A stretch of 64,000 nucleotides of DNA from Acidimicrobiia bacterium (lineage in GTDB: Bacteria > Actinomycetota > Acidimicrobiia > Acidimicrobiales > Poriferisodalaceae). The translations under genes and the position numbers were made by a program. The stretch lies in the NCBI GenBank assembly GCA_012960315.1, contig DUBN01000068.1, forward strand, positions 66,498 through 130,497. The letters are read 5' to 3'. Each line of letters starts with the position of its first letter. Position 1 is the first letter of the stretch. Of this stretch, positions 54,522-62,988 are shown piece by piece. Below the pieces are notes generated by a model, which was not told where the DNA came from, did not search any database, and worked only from the letters and a program-made list of their open reading frames with translations.

Positions 54522-55481
54522 ATGTCTCAGATCATGACCTCGTCGACTGGATTGGAGTTCCTGCGGACCCCAGATGAACGGTTCGCGTCGCTGATCGACT
54601 GGCTGTTCGAACCCCGCTACGTGACGATCAGCGACGGGCTTCGTGTGCACTACGTGGACGAGGGAGCTGGGCCGACTGTTCTGTTACTCCACGGCGAGCC
54701 AACTTGGGGCTATCTGTACCGAAAAATGATTCCTGGGCTTCTCCGTTCAGGCTGTCGGGTAATTGCCCCTGATTTAGTGGGGTTCGGCCGTTCAGATAAG
54801 CCGAGCCTGCGTGATGACTACACCTACGGACGTCATCTTCGATGGTTGACCGAAACAATTGACGCCATCGAGCGCACATCACCGCTTGGCACGGTCACCA
54901 TGTTTTGCCAGGACTGGGGTGGGTTAATCGGTCTCAGCCACATGGCCCGATACCCAGAAACCTATAGGGGCGTTGTCGTATCGAACACTGGCGTGCCACT
55001 TGGACGCGACATCCACATGACCGACGACGACGCGTTCGCGACATGGCGACAATTCTCCCAAGACGTCACACCGTTTCAGGCCTCCGTTTGTGTAGGTGGG
55101 AGCCTCTCTCCGCTTAACCCCGGAGGTTTTCAACTTACGGATGCAGAGCAGAAGGCCTATGACGCTCCCTTTCCCGAGGAGGTCTACGCAGCAGGGGCCC
55201 GCCAGTTTCCGTTACTCGTTCCCACTTCAGGCGTCCACCCGAGCGCTCCAATTTGTCAGGCAACGTGGTCACTGTTGACTCGATGCGAAGTGCCGCTTAC
55301 CACGGCGTTTGGCTCCGATGACAAAGTCACCAGACCTTTGCAGGGGCTGATGTCCTCGAGCGTTCCCGGAGCAGCGGATCAACCCCACGTGGTCATCGAA
55401 AACGCTGGTCATTTCATTCAGGAGCATGAGCCGGAACAATGTGTTGACGTGATTCTGTCTCTACTGAAACGAACGAGTTAA
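54522..55481 (+). CDS. haloalkane dehalogenase-like hydrolase
   Basis: 319 residues from ATG 54522. Haloalkane dehalogenase pattern: LRTPDERF at the N-terminus, HGEPTWGYLYRKM with the halide-side Glu, nucleophile Asp131 followed by the halide-binding Trp in CQDWGG, acid in SDDKVT and catalytic His in AGHFIQEHEP. Removes halide from alkyl halides by an ester intermediate. Several family members are mere epoxide hydrolase relatives, but Asp-Trp and Glu-Pro favour true dehalogenase. Confidence 0.82.
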   Translation: MSQIMTSSTGLEFLRTPDERFASLIDWLFEPRYVTISDGLRVHYVDEGAGPTVLLLHGEPTWGYLYRKMIPGLLRSGCRVIAPDLVGFGRSDKPSLRDDYTYGRHLRWLTETIDAIERTSPLGTVTMFCQDWGGLIGLSHMARYPETYRGVVVSNTGVPLGRDIHMTDDDAFATWRQFSQDVTPFQASVCVGGSLSPLNPGGFQLTDAEQKAYDAPFPEEVYAAGARQFPLLVPTSGVHPSAPICQATWSLLTRCEVPLTTAFGSDDKVTRPLQGLMSSSVPGAADQPHVVIENAGHFIQEHEPEQCVDVILSLLKRTS

Positions 55482-55565
55482 CTGCTCTTGCATCAAGTGT
55501 TGAGTGAGGCACAAGACACGTCGGATAGTGTCAAACTCCCATTGGTGAGGCATGTGGGGTGTCCA

Positions 55566-56120
55566 ATGAATGAACTTCAAGAGATTTTTGCTGCTCAAAA
55601 CATGGAGCCGACTGCAGCGATTGAGGCCACCTGGCCGGTCGCTGTTTCGGCGTCAGATGTATGGGCGGCGATAAGCGAAAGCGGGAATCTCACCAACGTT
55701 CACCCCTTCTGCTCGACGAACGAAGTTGAACGATGGCCAGGTCCAGGAGGACGCGATCACGTCCGTTACTACAGCGGTGTGCACTACCAACGTGACGTAC
55801 TCCATTGGAGCGAGGGAAGCGGTTACGACCTCATTGTCGGTCCACCACCCAACCCAACAGCGGTGGCCACTTGGTGGATTGCTCCCAGCTCCGCCACATC
55901 GTGCAAGTTTGGTATCAAAGTCATCTCCTACGTCCGCTCCGATGTCGATCCAATTGCACGCGAAAACTACGAAGAGAAGGTGATTCGTACGGCTATCCCT
56001 CCCTACCTTCATGGGGTTGTCCAAGGGGTAGCTCACTACGCTGAAACTGGGAATCCAGTGAAGCGCAACCAGTTCGGTGCCCACGACATCTACTCGCCTG
56101 AAGTTCAGACGCGCCGATGA
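55566..56120 (+). CDS. SRPBCC (START-like) family protein
   Basis: 184 residues from ATG 55566. Typical helix-grip features: AAIEATWPVAVSASDVWAAISESGNLTNVHP at the start and KFGIKVISYVRSDVDP. Binds a hydrophobic ligand or acts as a cyclase. Its TGA overlaps the ATG of the GNAT gene (ATGA), so the two are coupled. Confidence 0.75.
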   Translation: MNELQEIFAAQNMEPTAAIEATWPVAVSASDVWAAISESGNLTNVHPFCSTNEVERWPGPGGRDHVRYYSGVHYQRDVLHWSEGSGYDLIVGPPPNPTAVATWWIAPSSATSCKFGIKVISYVRSDVDPIARENYEEKVIRTAIPPYLHGVVQGVAHYAETGNPVKRNQFGAHDIYSPEVQTRR

Positions 56121-56575
56121 CCGTTGAGCAGCACCCCAACGGCGTTCGTACTCGACCGGCAGAAGTGACCGATCAGTCCCGGGTTTTTGATCTGATCGAA
56201 CAACTCACCGGCGAAGCGATTACTTCGAGATGGCAAACCGTCTATGAGTCGCATCTTCGACGCGAACGCGGTGCCGTCGTCGTCGCCGAGAACGACGATG
56301 GAATTCTCGGTATTGCCACTGTGTCGTACAACATGACGATTCGATACGGCGGTGAATACTGCGAACTCGAAGAGTTGATTGTCGATGATTCAGCAAGGGG
56401 TTTAAACCTCGGGCGAATCCTGGTACAGCGAACTATTGACGATGCCCAGCTTCGCGGTTGCGCCGAGATTGGGCTCTATTTAGTGCCGTCCACCGAAGGG
56501 AACCGTGGTTTCTACGAAAAACTCGGGTTTGAGGTGATAGGCACCGAGATGCGTCAAACTTTGGAAACCAACTAG
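56117..56575 (+). CDS. GNAT family N-acetyltransferase
   Basis: 152 residues. Acetyl-CoA-binding motif A region LEELIVDDSARGLNLGRILVQR and C-terminal NRGFYEKLGFEVIG. Acetyl acceptor unknown. Convergent with the double CaiB gene. Confidence 0.85.
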   Translation: MTVEQHPNGVRTRPAEVTDQSRVFDLIEQLTGEAITSRWQTVYESHLRRERGAVVVAENDDGILGIATVSYNMTIRYGGEYCELEELIVDDSARGLNLGRILVQRTIDDAQLRGCAEIGLYLVPSTEGNRGFYEKLGFEVIGTEMRQTLETN

Positions 56576-56603
56576 GTCCAATTAGTGTGCTTGCATAACA
56601 GCG

Positions 56604-58868
56604 TCATAGCGGTGGCTCGGTCGCGACGACTCCAAGGGTCTCCAACTCCGTCAATTCAGACTCAGATAAGCCTGCAAGATCGACAAGTATCGATTTATTG
56701 TTTTGTCCTAGCAGTGCTGCTGGACGCATTGGCGGCCGCTCTGAAGCGGAAGAAAAATGGATTGGAAGGCAGGGAAGCCTTAAGGGACCGACTCTTGGCT
56801 GCTTGACCTCTTGAAAAGCTGATCGAGCATCGAGGTGAACGTCACCGAGAACTCCTGGAATATTCAGCACTGGCGCAGCTGCGACCCCGACCTCCTGAAG
56901 CTTGCCGGCGAGGTCAATTTGATCGAAGTTGTGAGTCCAACTGACGAGCTCAGCGTCGATGCTGTCATGAAGTATTAATCGTTCCGATCGGGTGAGACCG
57001 ACCCAGGCAGTGGGTAGTTCGGCGATCTCGCATAGAACTTCCCAACAGCGCTCACTAGTGACCGAAATCGCGATCCACCGGTCAACTCCTTCGCAGGGAT
57101 ACACCCCTTGGGGAATGAAATCTTGGTCGCGGTTACCCATTAACGGTGGTTCGTGGCCATCCATCTGCGCCTCAACGATCACATCGCCGATGATCGATAT
57201 CGTCGCCTCAAATTGCGCTGCTTCTATGGTGACACCGCCGTTGAACGGCCGGTTCCAGAGGGCAATGAGAATTGCTGCAGCCGCGTGTAAACCTGCTATC
57301 GGATCTGGCCACGCGACCCCACATTTCCAAGGGTGTTCATCTCTGTAGCCAACTAATTGTGAGAGTCCGGCATGAGAATCGATGGTGGTGCCGTAGGCCA
57401 CCCAATTCTCCGCTGGTCCAGACCGCCCATAACCGGGCATCGTCATATACACCAAATCAGGTTTTAGAGAATGGAGACGGTGCTCATCTAAGCCAAGCTG
57501 GGGCATCACTCGGGGGCTGAAGTTCTCAATTAACACATCGGCGGTGGGGACCAATCGTTCAAACGTCGCTAACCCTTCAGCTCGACTCAGATCTAAGACA
57601 ACGGACTCTTTGTTCAATCCGTATTTGATTAGATGACCATTCCGGTTCCATTGATCGGGACCTTGAATATTGTCCGGATGGAATCGTTGGGCAACAACCA
57701 AAGACTCAGGGATTTCACGGGGACCCCTTCCCCAAGGGGCCTCAACCTGCATGACTTGTGCTCCGAGTTCTGCGAGAACTCGAGCAGCAAGAGGTCCCGC
57801 CCAAACCTTTGAGAGGTCAAGCACTCGAATCCCCGCCAACGGTCCTCCCGTGGATTCTGAGTCAGGCAAGGCGGAAGGCGTTCCACTTGTCGACGAAAAT
57901 TGGAAAGGTGCACCTGGAACCGTCCATCGCCCAGCTTTTCGCCAGAAATCCCGATGCTCTAACTGAGCATCGTCCAAAAGGCCCAGGATGGTATTCGCGG
58001 GAGCGGCCGGAATTTGAGCCGCTTGGAATAGTTGGCTGACATCGCCTGCATTTCGTTCGGACAACCATGGAGCCAGGTGTTCATCCAATAGTTCAGGAAA
58101 TTCCTGGAAATCGGCAGGCGAATCGATCCGGGGATCGTCGAGAAGCCCGGAAAGCCCCGTTATCGCAAGAACGGTCTCAAGTTGCAGATCAGTGGGGGCT
58201 GATAGAGCAAGCCAACCATCAGCGCAGCGGTACATGCCATTGGGTTGACCGTGGCCGGTATAACGGTTACCCATGCGACACAAGATGTCTTTTCCCAACT
58301 GGTAACGAACAAAGCTCATCTGATGAAGGGCAGTCAACACTTCGTGATGTGTCACCTCCACCGAATGAAGCCGGTCGTTGCGTTCTCTGTCGAATAAGGC
58401 GCCCATCGCGCCAACAAAGGCAAAGAGTCCGGCTGCGTAAAATGGATGGGTCGAGGGACCCGTCAGCGGTTCTCGCTGAGGGTCCCCGGTCAGGTAGGTG
58501 TGCCCGGAGTGGGCGTAAACAGTTGCAGATGTGCCTGTCCACATCGCGTACGGGCCAAAGGAGCCATAGGGTGAAATGTCTACGATGATCGTCCGAGGGC
58601 CGGGTTCGACTAGAGATCCTGGTACTGCCCCATGAGGATCGCTTCGAATGATGACGTCTGCTTGCTCGAACGCAGCTTTATTGAGGGACAATCGCTGGTC
58701 CTTGCCCTCATCAAGATAAGCGGATTGGCTTCGGGTTAATCGGGACTCGCCGACGGCCGTTACCTGAGCGCCGTTATCTGCGAAAAGTTTTGCGCAATAA
58801 GCACCGGCGATTGATCCGGTCAGCTCAAATACCTTCAGTTCCGCGAAGGGTTTCGCTGCGCTGGCCAT
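56604..58868 (-). CDS. fused two-domain CaiB/BaiF CoA-transferase
   Basis: 754 residues from ATG 58868. Two CaiB/BaiF domains in tandem: domain 1 at about 1-365 (FAELKVFELTGSIAGAYCAKLF), a proline/serine linker, and domain 2 at about 370-754 (LAGIRVLDLSKVWAGPLAARVLAELGAQVMQVEAP). Domain 2 keeps the second-half signatures (NFSPRVMPQLGL, GYGRSGP). CaiB enzymes work as interlocked dimers, so this fusion may be a covalent pseudo-dimer. Family: acid:CoA transferase. Substrate unknown. Confidence 0.88.
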   Translation of the reverse strand: MASAAKPFAELKVFELTGSIAGAYCAKLFADNGAQVTAVGESRLTRSQSAYLDEGKDQRLSLNKAAFEQADVIIRSDPHGAVPGSLVEPGPRTIIVDISPYGSFGPYAMWTGTSATVYAHSGHTYLTGDPQREPLTGPSTHPFYAAGLFAFVGAMGALFDRERNDRLHSVEVTHHEVLTALHQMSFVRYQLGKDILCRMGNRYTGHGQPNGMYRCADGWLALSAPTDLQLETVLAITGLSGLLDDPRIDSPADFQEFPELLDEHLAPWLSERNAGDVSQLFQAAQIPAAPANTILGLLDDAQLEHRDFWRKAGRWTVPGAPFQFSSTSGTPSALPDSESTGGPLAGIRVLDLSKVWAGPLAARVLAELGAQVMQVEAPWGRGPREIPESLVVAQRFHPDNIQGPDQWNRNGHLIKYGLNKESVVLDLSRAEGLATFERLVPTADVLIENFSPRVMPQLGLDEHRLHSLKPDLVYMTMPGYGRSGPAENWVAYGTTIDSHAGLSQLVGYRDEHPWKCGVAWPDPIAGLHAAAAILIALWNRPFNGGVTIEAAQFEATISIIGDVIVEAQMDGHEPPLMGNRDQDFIPQGVYPCEGVDRWIAISVTSERCWEVLCEIAELPTAWVGLTRSERLILHDSIDAELVSWTHNFDQIDLAGKLQEVGVAAAPVLNIPGVLGDVHLDARSAFQEVKQPRVGPLRLPCLPIHFSSASERPPMRPAALLGQNNKSILVDLAGLSESELTELETLGVVATEPPL

Positions 58869-58928
58869 CGGCCATAGCCTAGGTTCGGTTGTTGTTCTCT
58901 GGAAATCGTGGCGTGTTGACCCTGCAGA

Positions 58929-60137
58929 TTGGGGTGCATCAACTTGGTATATGAACAAGCAAGAGGCTGGTTTGTCGCTAACTGGGATCCGTCGATGTCG
59001 GTGGCTGCTTGGTGGCGGCTACTTGCCGAATCGGGATGGGGGTATCCGCATTGGCCGGTTAGCCGATTCGGTAAAGGCTTGACACATCAAGGTCACCTAG
59101 AGGTTGAACGTGCCCGAACCTCCGTTGGAGCTTTCGGAGTTCCCAATGACGTAGGGGTGACACTGGTCGCTCCGACACTGATGCAGTACGGCAACGAACT
59201 ACTCCTTGATCGTTACCTTGAAACCATTGCGACTGGCCAAGAAATGTGGTGCCAACTATTTAGTGAACCCGATGCCGGCTCAGATCTAGCTGGGTTGATG
59301 ACGGTGGCTGAGAGAGATGGAGACCGTTGGATCATCAACGGTTCTAAAGTTTGGACAACAGGAGGTCACGCTTCCAGACGAGCAGTTCTTATGGCGCGAA
59401 CCGACCCCAAAGCTGACCGCCATGCGGGTATCTCGTTTTTCATTATCGATATGAAGCAGCCAGGAGTTTCAGTATCACCACTCAAAGACATGACCGGAGA
59501 CGAAGAGTTCAACCAAGTGTCGCTAACGAATGCCGAAGTAGACAACCACGACATAATCGGCGGGTTGGGCGACGGTTGGCGGGTCGCGATGACGATGCTC
59601 CAACATGAAAGAGATGCCGACGCTGTTGGTCACGACGGCGGGGGCGATGTGATCAACCAAGTTGATCTCGACGCTCCAGTTGGGGAGGTGCAGCGAGACC
59701 AGGAGAAGGGGGGTGCCACTTCAGGGTTCTTCTATGCGACGGGTTCTGTGAAAGACGACGTCACCTTCAGCCTTATCGAACAACTCGCATCTCACGAAAA
59801 CCCCGTCCTGAGAGATTCAGTTATCAAAGCAAAGATTCATCGAAGAGTCTTAGACCTTAACGCCCGCCGTGGACTGCATCCCTCGGTCGGTAAATTGCTT
59901 AATTCGGCCTTATGTCGAGAGCTTCGCGATCTTGGTTTCGTTTCTGGGCCTGCGTCACAGTTCGCAGATGATGACGCGATCGACGAGGGGCATTTTCTTA
60001 AATCAGCGCTTTTCGCGTCTGGAATGTCGATAGCTGGGGGTACCGACGAAATACAACGAAACATCATTGGTGAACGGGCACTGAATTTGCCTCGAGAACC
60101 CGCCGCAGAAACAAATAGCGACCATCGGGAGTCATAG
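58929..60137 (+). CDS. acyl-CoA dehydrogenase (FadE-like)
   Basis: 402 residues from TTG 58929; a TTG at 58944 with GGGGTG upstream is as likely. FAD motif CQLFSEPDAGSDLAG, VWTTGGHASR, and C-terminal SIAGGTDEIQRNIIGERAL. The usual catalytic Glu before GT is Gly here, as in partners of heteromeric FadE enzymes, so a second subunit may be needed. Introduces a double bond in an acyl-CoA chain. Confidence 0.88.
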   Translation: MGCINLVYEQARGWFVANWDPSMSVAAWWRLLAESGWGYPHWPVSRFGKGLTHQGHLEVERARTSVGAFGVPNDVGVTLVAPTLMQYGNELLLDRYLETIATGQEMWCQLFSEPDAGSDLAGLMTVAERDGDRWIINGSKVWTTGGHASRRAVLMARTDPKADRHAGISFFIIDMKQPGVSVSPLKDMTGDEEFNQVSLTNAEVDNHDIIGGLGDGWRVAMTMLQHERDADAVGHDGGGDVINQVDLDAPVGEVQRDQEKGGATSGFFYATGSVKDDVTFSLIEQLASHENPVLRDSVIKAKIHRRVLDLNARRGLHPSVGKLLNSALCRELRDLGFVSGPASQFADDDAIDEGHFLKSALFASGMSIAGGTDEIQRNIIGERALNLPREPAAETNSDHRES

Positions 60138-60175
60138 ATAGGTCTCCCGCCTCAACTGGAGCACACTAGGTAATC

Positions 60176-60643
60176 ATGACTTATTCACATAGCGAACTTT
60201 CCGACAGGCAAGAAATCGTTGACTTGTTGTCTGCTTACTGCCGCGCGATCGACGACAATCACCCAGAAGGCGTGGTGAGTCTTTTCACCGAAGATTGTTA
60301 CCTCGATTACGGCGGACAGTTCCCGGTCGTGGAGGGTCGAAAAGCGGCTACGAAGTTTTTCACTATTGGAACTAACCGCCTATATGCAAGGTCAGCGCAT
60401 TTCGTTTCAAACGTCGAAGTGTCCTTCCCTACGAAAAATGAAGCCGTTGCACTCTCCTATGTGAATGCCTGGCACGAATTTCACGAACACAAACCAGATG
60501 CTTGGATTTTTGGACGTTACACGGATGAGGTTTCGCGAGCGGATGACCGTTGGTTGATTCACAAGAGAACGTTTAGGGCGATGGGTGACCACAACTGGGT
60601 CGGAGAAATGTCCTATATCGACCGTATGGGACCCCATCGGTAA
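60176..60643 (+). CDS. SnoaL/NTF2-like protein
   Basis: 155 residues: DRQEIVDLLSAYCRAIDDN, TEDCYLDYGGQFP, and HFVSNVEVSFP.. then WLIHKRTFRAMGD. Typical ring-hydroxylating dioxygenase beta-like or SnoaL cup. 38 bp after the acyl-CoA dehydrogenase, likely cotranscribed. Confidence 0.8.
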   Translation: MTYSHSELSDRQEIVDLLSAYCRAIDDNHPEGVVSLFTEDCYLDYGGQFPVVEGRKAATKFFTIGTNRLYARSAHFVSNVEVSFPTKNEAVALSYVNAWHEFHEHKPDAWIFGRYTDEVSRADDRWLIHKRTFRAMGDHNWVGEMSYIDRMGPHR

Positions 60644-60734
60644 TCGCTGCCTGAGGAATTAATTCTGCGAAACAGGATGATGGCTGGGCCAATGGATCGG
60701 CCGCACCAAGAGCGAACAACCAGTAGGTATTTAG

Positions 60735-61196
60735 TTACGAAATTTCCGGTTCGCGGCGAGGCACCTGGTCAACCTTAATTTCAAGTCCACGGGCCCCAAA
60801 CTGCTCTACTTTGCGCGAGGAGAAACGCCAGGCATTTTCCTCGAACGCGAATACGTCGACGTATCGACCCCAAAATTCGAAATCACTCCCGTCGAGCTTC
60901 CGATGCCAGGCGTGCACATATGACGTCGCTTTAGCACGAGTTGATGCAGTTCGTTCTATTCGAATATTGCTGACGTGGTGCGCCGTCGCGGTGAACAACC
61001 GCAGCAGTTTCGGTAATAGCGCTTGGATAGCTGGACGGCCTGTGACGGCCTGACCTTCGTCGAAAACAGCGTCTTGGCAGAACAACTCCGCCCACAACTC
61101 AATCTCACCACCATCTACGTACTCCGCGTAGTTAAGGATGGTGTCGGTGATAGCGGCGTATGCCTCCGCATCACTCATTTTTTCAGAGTCGGACAT
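60735..61196 (-). CDS. SnoaL/NTF2-like protein
   Basis: 153 residues: AITDTILNYAEYVDGGEIELWAELF, HHVSNIRIERTAS, WRFSSRKVEQFG. Same family as the gene at 60176 but clearly different in sequence; it may be a paralogue with another ligand. Oriented against its neighbours. Confidence 0.78.
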   Translation of the reverse strand: MSDSEKMSDAEAYAAITDTILNYAEYVDGGEIELWAELFCQDAVFDEGQAVTGRPAIQALLPKLLRLFTATAHHVSNIRIERTASTRAKATSYVHAWHRKLDGSDFEFWGRYVDVFAFEENAWRFSSRKVEQFGARGLEIKVDQVPRREPEIS

Positions 61197-61360
61197 AGAA
61201 CGAGGCTATTCCGTCCAAAGGACCGCATCTTTTAATTTTCGTTTCCCACAATTTTCGTAGTGAAGAACTCTGCTCATTGGAGCTGTGAAATCGGTTCAAT
61301 TGTCAGAACTCGCCGCGTAGGAAGCTATTAGCCTCACCCTCGGTAGTAGGGGAGGGTTCC

Positions 61361-62548
61361 ATGATCTCGCAGGACACAAGACTTTCCCAGTCCTGTGCGG
61401 TAGTTGGTGTCGGGGAAACTCCCCATTACCGAAGTGACCCAGTTGATGCGGCCCATCTGATCCTTGAAGCCAGTCTGGCCGCCCTCAACGACGCCGGTCT
61501 CCGCCCAAAGGACGTCAACGCGATCTTGCCACCCGAGGGCTACATCAGCAGTGAGGAACTTGCTGCGCAATTGGGCGTTGATGATTTGAGATATTCAACC
61601 ACCGTTCACATGGGCGGAGCGAGCTCTGTAGCAGCGCTCCAGTCGGCCGCTATGGCTATAGCTACGGGAGTAGCTGACACGGTGTTAGTCGCGTTCGGCT
61701 GGGACGGTTACAGCTCAAGACCGACGGCTCCTCAGCGGCCACAGCGGTCAAGCCGGTTACCACAGCGACCCTTTGCTGAGCTGATGCGTAACTACTACGC
61801 GCCCTACGGTGCACGTCTCGCTGTGCAGTGGTACGGGTTCTACATCCAACGTTATATGGAGCTATACAATGTGCCGCCCGAAGCGGCACTGCAGGTCGCG
61901 TTAACCGCTCGTTCCCACGCCGCGCTAACAGACGGAGCGTATTTGAAGGACAAGCCGCTTACGCGAGATCAATATTTTTCGTCGCCCATTATTGTTGAGC
62001 CGATAAGACGTTATGACTGCTGTTTGGAGACCGACTGTGCCGCAGCTGTCATCCTCACCAGCCCCGAAAGAGCTAAAGATCTTCGACATCAACCTGTCGC
62101 TTATTTGGGTGGAGCGGAGGGACATCCACACCCCGCAGATGACATAACTAACCGCTCTGACATGCTTCGTCTTGGCCTGCACTCGGCCGCTCCTCGCGCT
62201 TTTGCTATGGCCGGACTTCAACTATCTGACGTTGATTTTCTCGAGGTATACGACTGCTATTCACATGTGGTTCTCCTGCAATTGGAGGCTTTGGGTTTGG
62301 CTGAAGCTGGGGGTGCCGCTGACTTTGTTGCGAACGAAGGAATTGGGCTTGACGGTTCGATGCCTGTCAACACGCATGGTGGGCTGCTAAGTCACGGTCA
62401 TGGATGGGGAATGAACCACATTGTCGAAGCGGTCCGACAGTTAAGACATGAGCGTGGTTCCGCCCAAGTTTCAGGAGCCCAAGTGGGAGTGGTCACCGGA
62501 TACGGCGACCTCGGGGACGGATCCATAGCGATATTGGGGCGGGGGTGA
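61361..62548 (+). CDS. thiolase-like acetyl-CoA acetyltransferase family protein
   Basis: 395 residues; ATG after GGGGAGGG. SCP2-thiolase-like: GVGETPHYRSDPVDAAHLILEASLAALNDAGL, HMGGASSVAALQSAAMAIATG, and C-terminal LEVYDCYSHVVLLQLEALGL and GLLSHGHGWGMNHI. Some thiolase-like proteins of this class work only with a DUF35 partner, which follows here with a 4-bp overlap. Confidence 0.87.
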   Translation: MISQDTRLSQSCAVVGVGETPHYRSDPVDAAHLILEASLAALNDAGLRPKDVNAILPPEGYISSEELAAQLGVDDLRYSTTVHMGGASSVAALQSAAMAIATGVADTVLVAFGWDGYSSRPTAPQRPQRSSRLPQRPFAELMRNYYAPYGARLAVQWYGFYIQRYMELYNVPPEAALQVALTARSHAALTDGAYLKDKPLTRDQYFSSPIIVEPIRRYDCCLETDCAAAVILTSPERAKDLRHQPVAYLGGAEGHPHPADDITNRSDMLRLGLHSAAPRAFAMAGLQLSDVDFLEVYDCYSHVVLLQLEALGLAEAGGAADFVANEGIGLDGSMPVNTHGGLLSHGHGWGMNHIVEAVRQLRHERGSAQVSGAQVGVVTGYGDLGDGSIAILGRG

Positions 62549-62988
62549 ATGTGACTAGTCGACCAGCGGGTATCTACAGACCAAAATCTTTTGGATTGGA
62601 CCTGGATTTTTATGCTCATGCCGCGGCATCGGGTGTTGTTCATATTCAGCGGTGCGAAGCGTGCAGAAATTTTCAGCACCCTCCCCGGTTTTTGTGCTTC
62701 ACATGTAGTTCGAAGGAATTCCAGTGGGAAGCAATTGAAGGAACCGGAACGATTTATTCGTGGTCGCTCTCTCATTTCACCATCGATACAGCGTGGAGCG
62801 ATTCCTTGCCGTATGCGACCGTGGTGGTTGAGAGCCTAGAAGGTGTCCGATTTGTGGGTACTTTCTCGGGACCCGAAAATGACTTAATGATTAGCCTCCC
62901 GGTGAATATTCGAGCGGAATCCATTGATGAGAATTTCGCCTATATCTGGTTTGACCCGATCTTGGAAGTTGTCAAAAAAAATGGTTGA
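62545..62988 (+). CDS. DUF35 OB-fold zinc-ribbon protein
   Basis: 147 residues. Rubredoxin-like ribbon with CxxC pairs C37/C40 and C51/C54, then the OB fold (GTGTIYSWSLSHFTIDTAW). The start GTG overlaps the stop of the thiolase-like gene, the classical thiolase-DUF35 pair seen in acyl-CoA retro-aldol or thiolytic enzymes. Start of the next gene overlaps its stop. Confidence 0.88.
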   Translation: MNVTSRPAGIYRPKSFGLDLDFYAHAAASGVVHIQRCEACRNFQHPPRFLCFTCSSKEFQWEAIEGTGTIYSWSLSHFTIDTAWSDSLPYATVVVESLEGVRFVGTFSGPENDLMISLPVNIRAESIDENFAYIWFDPILEVVKKNG

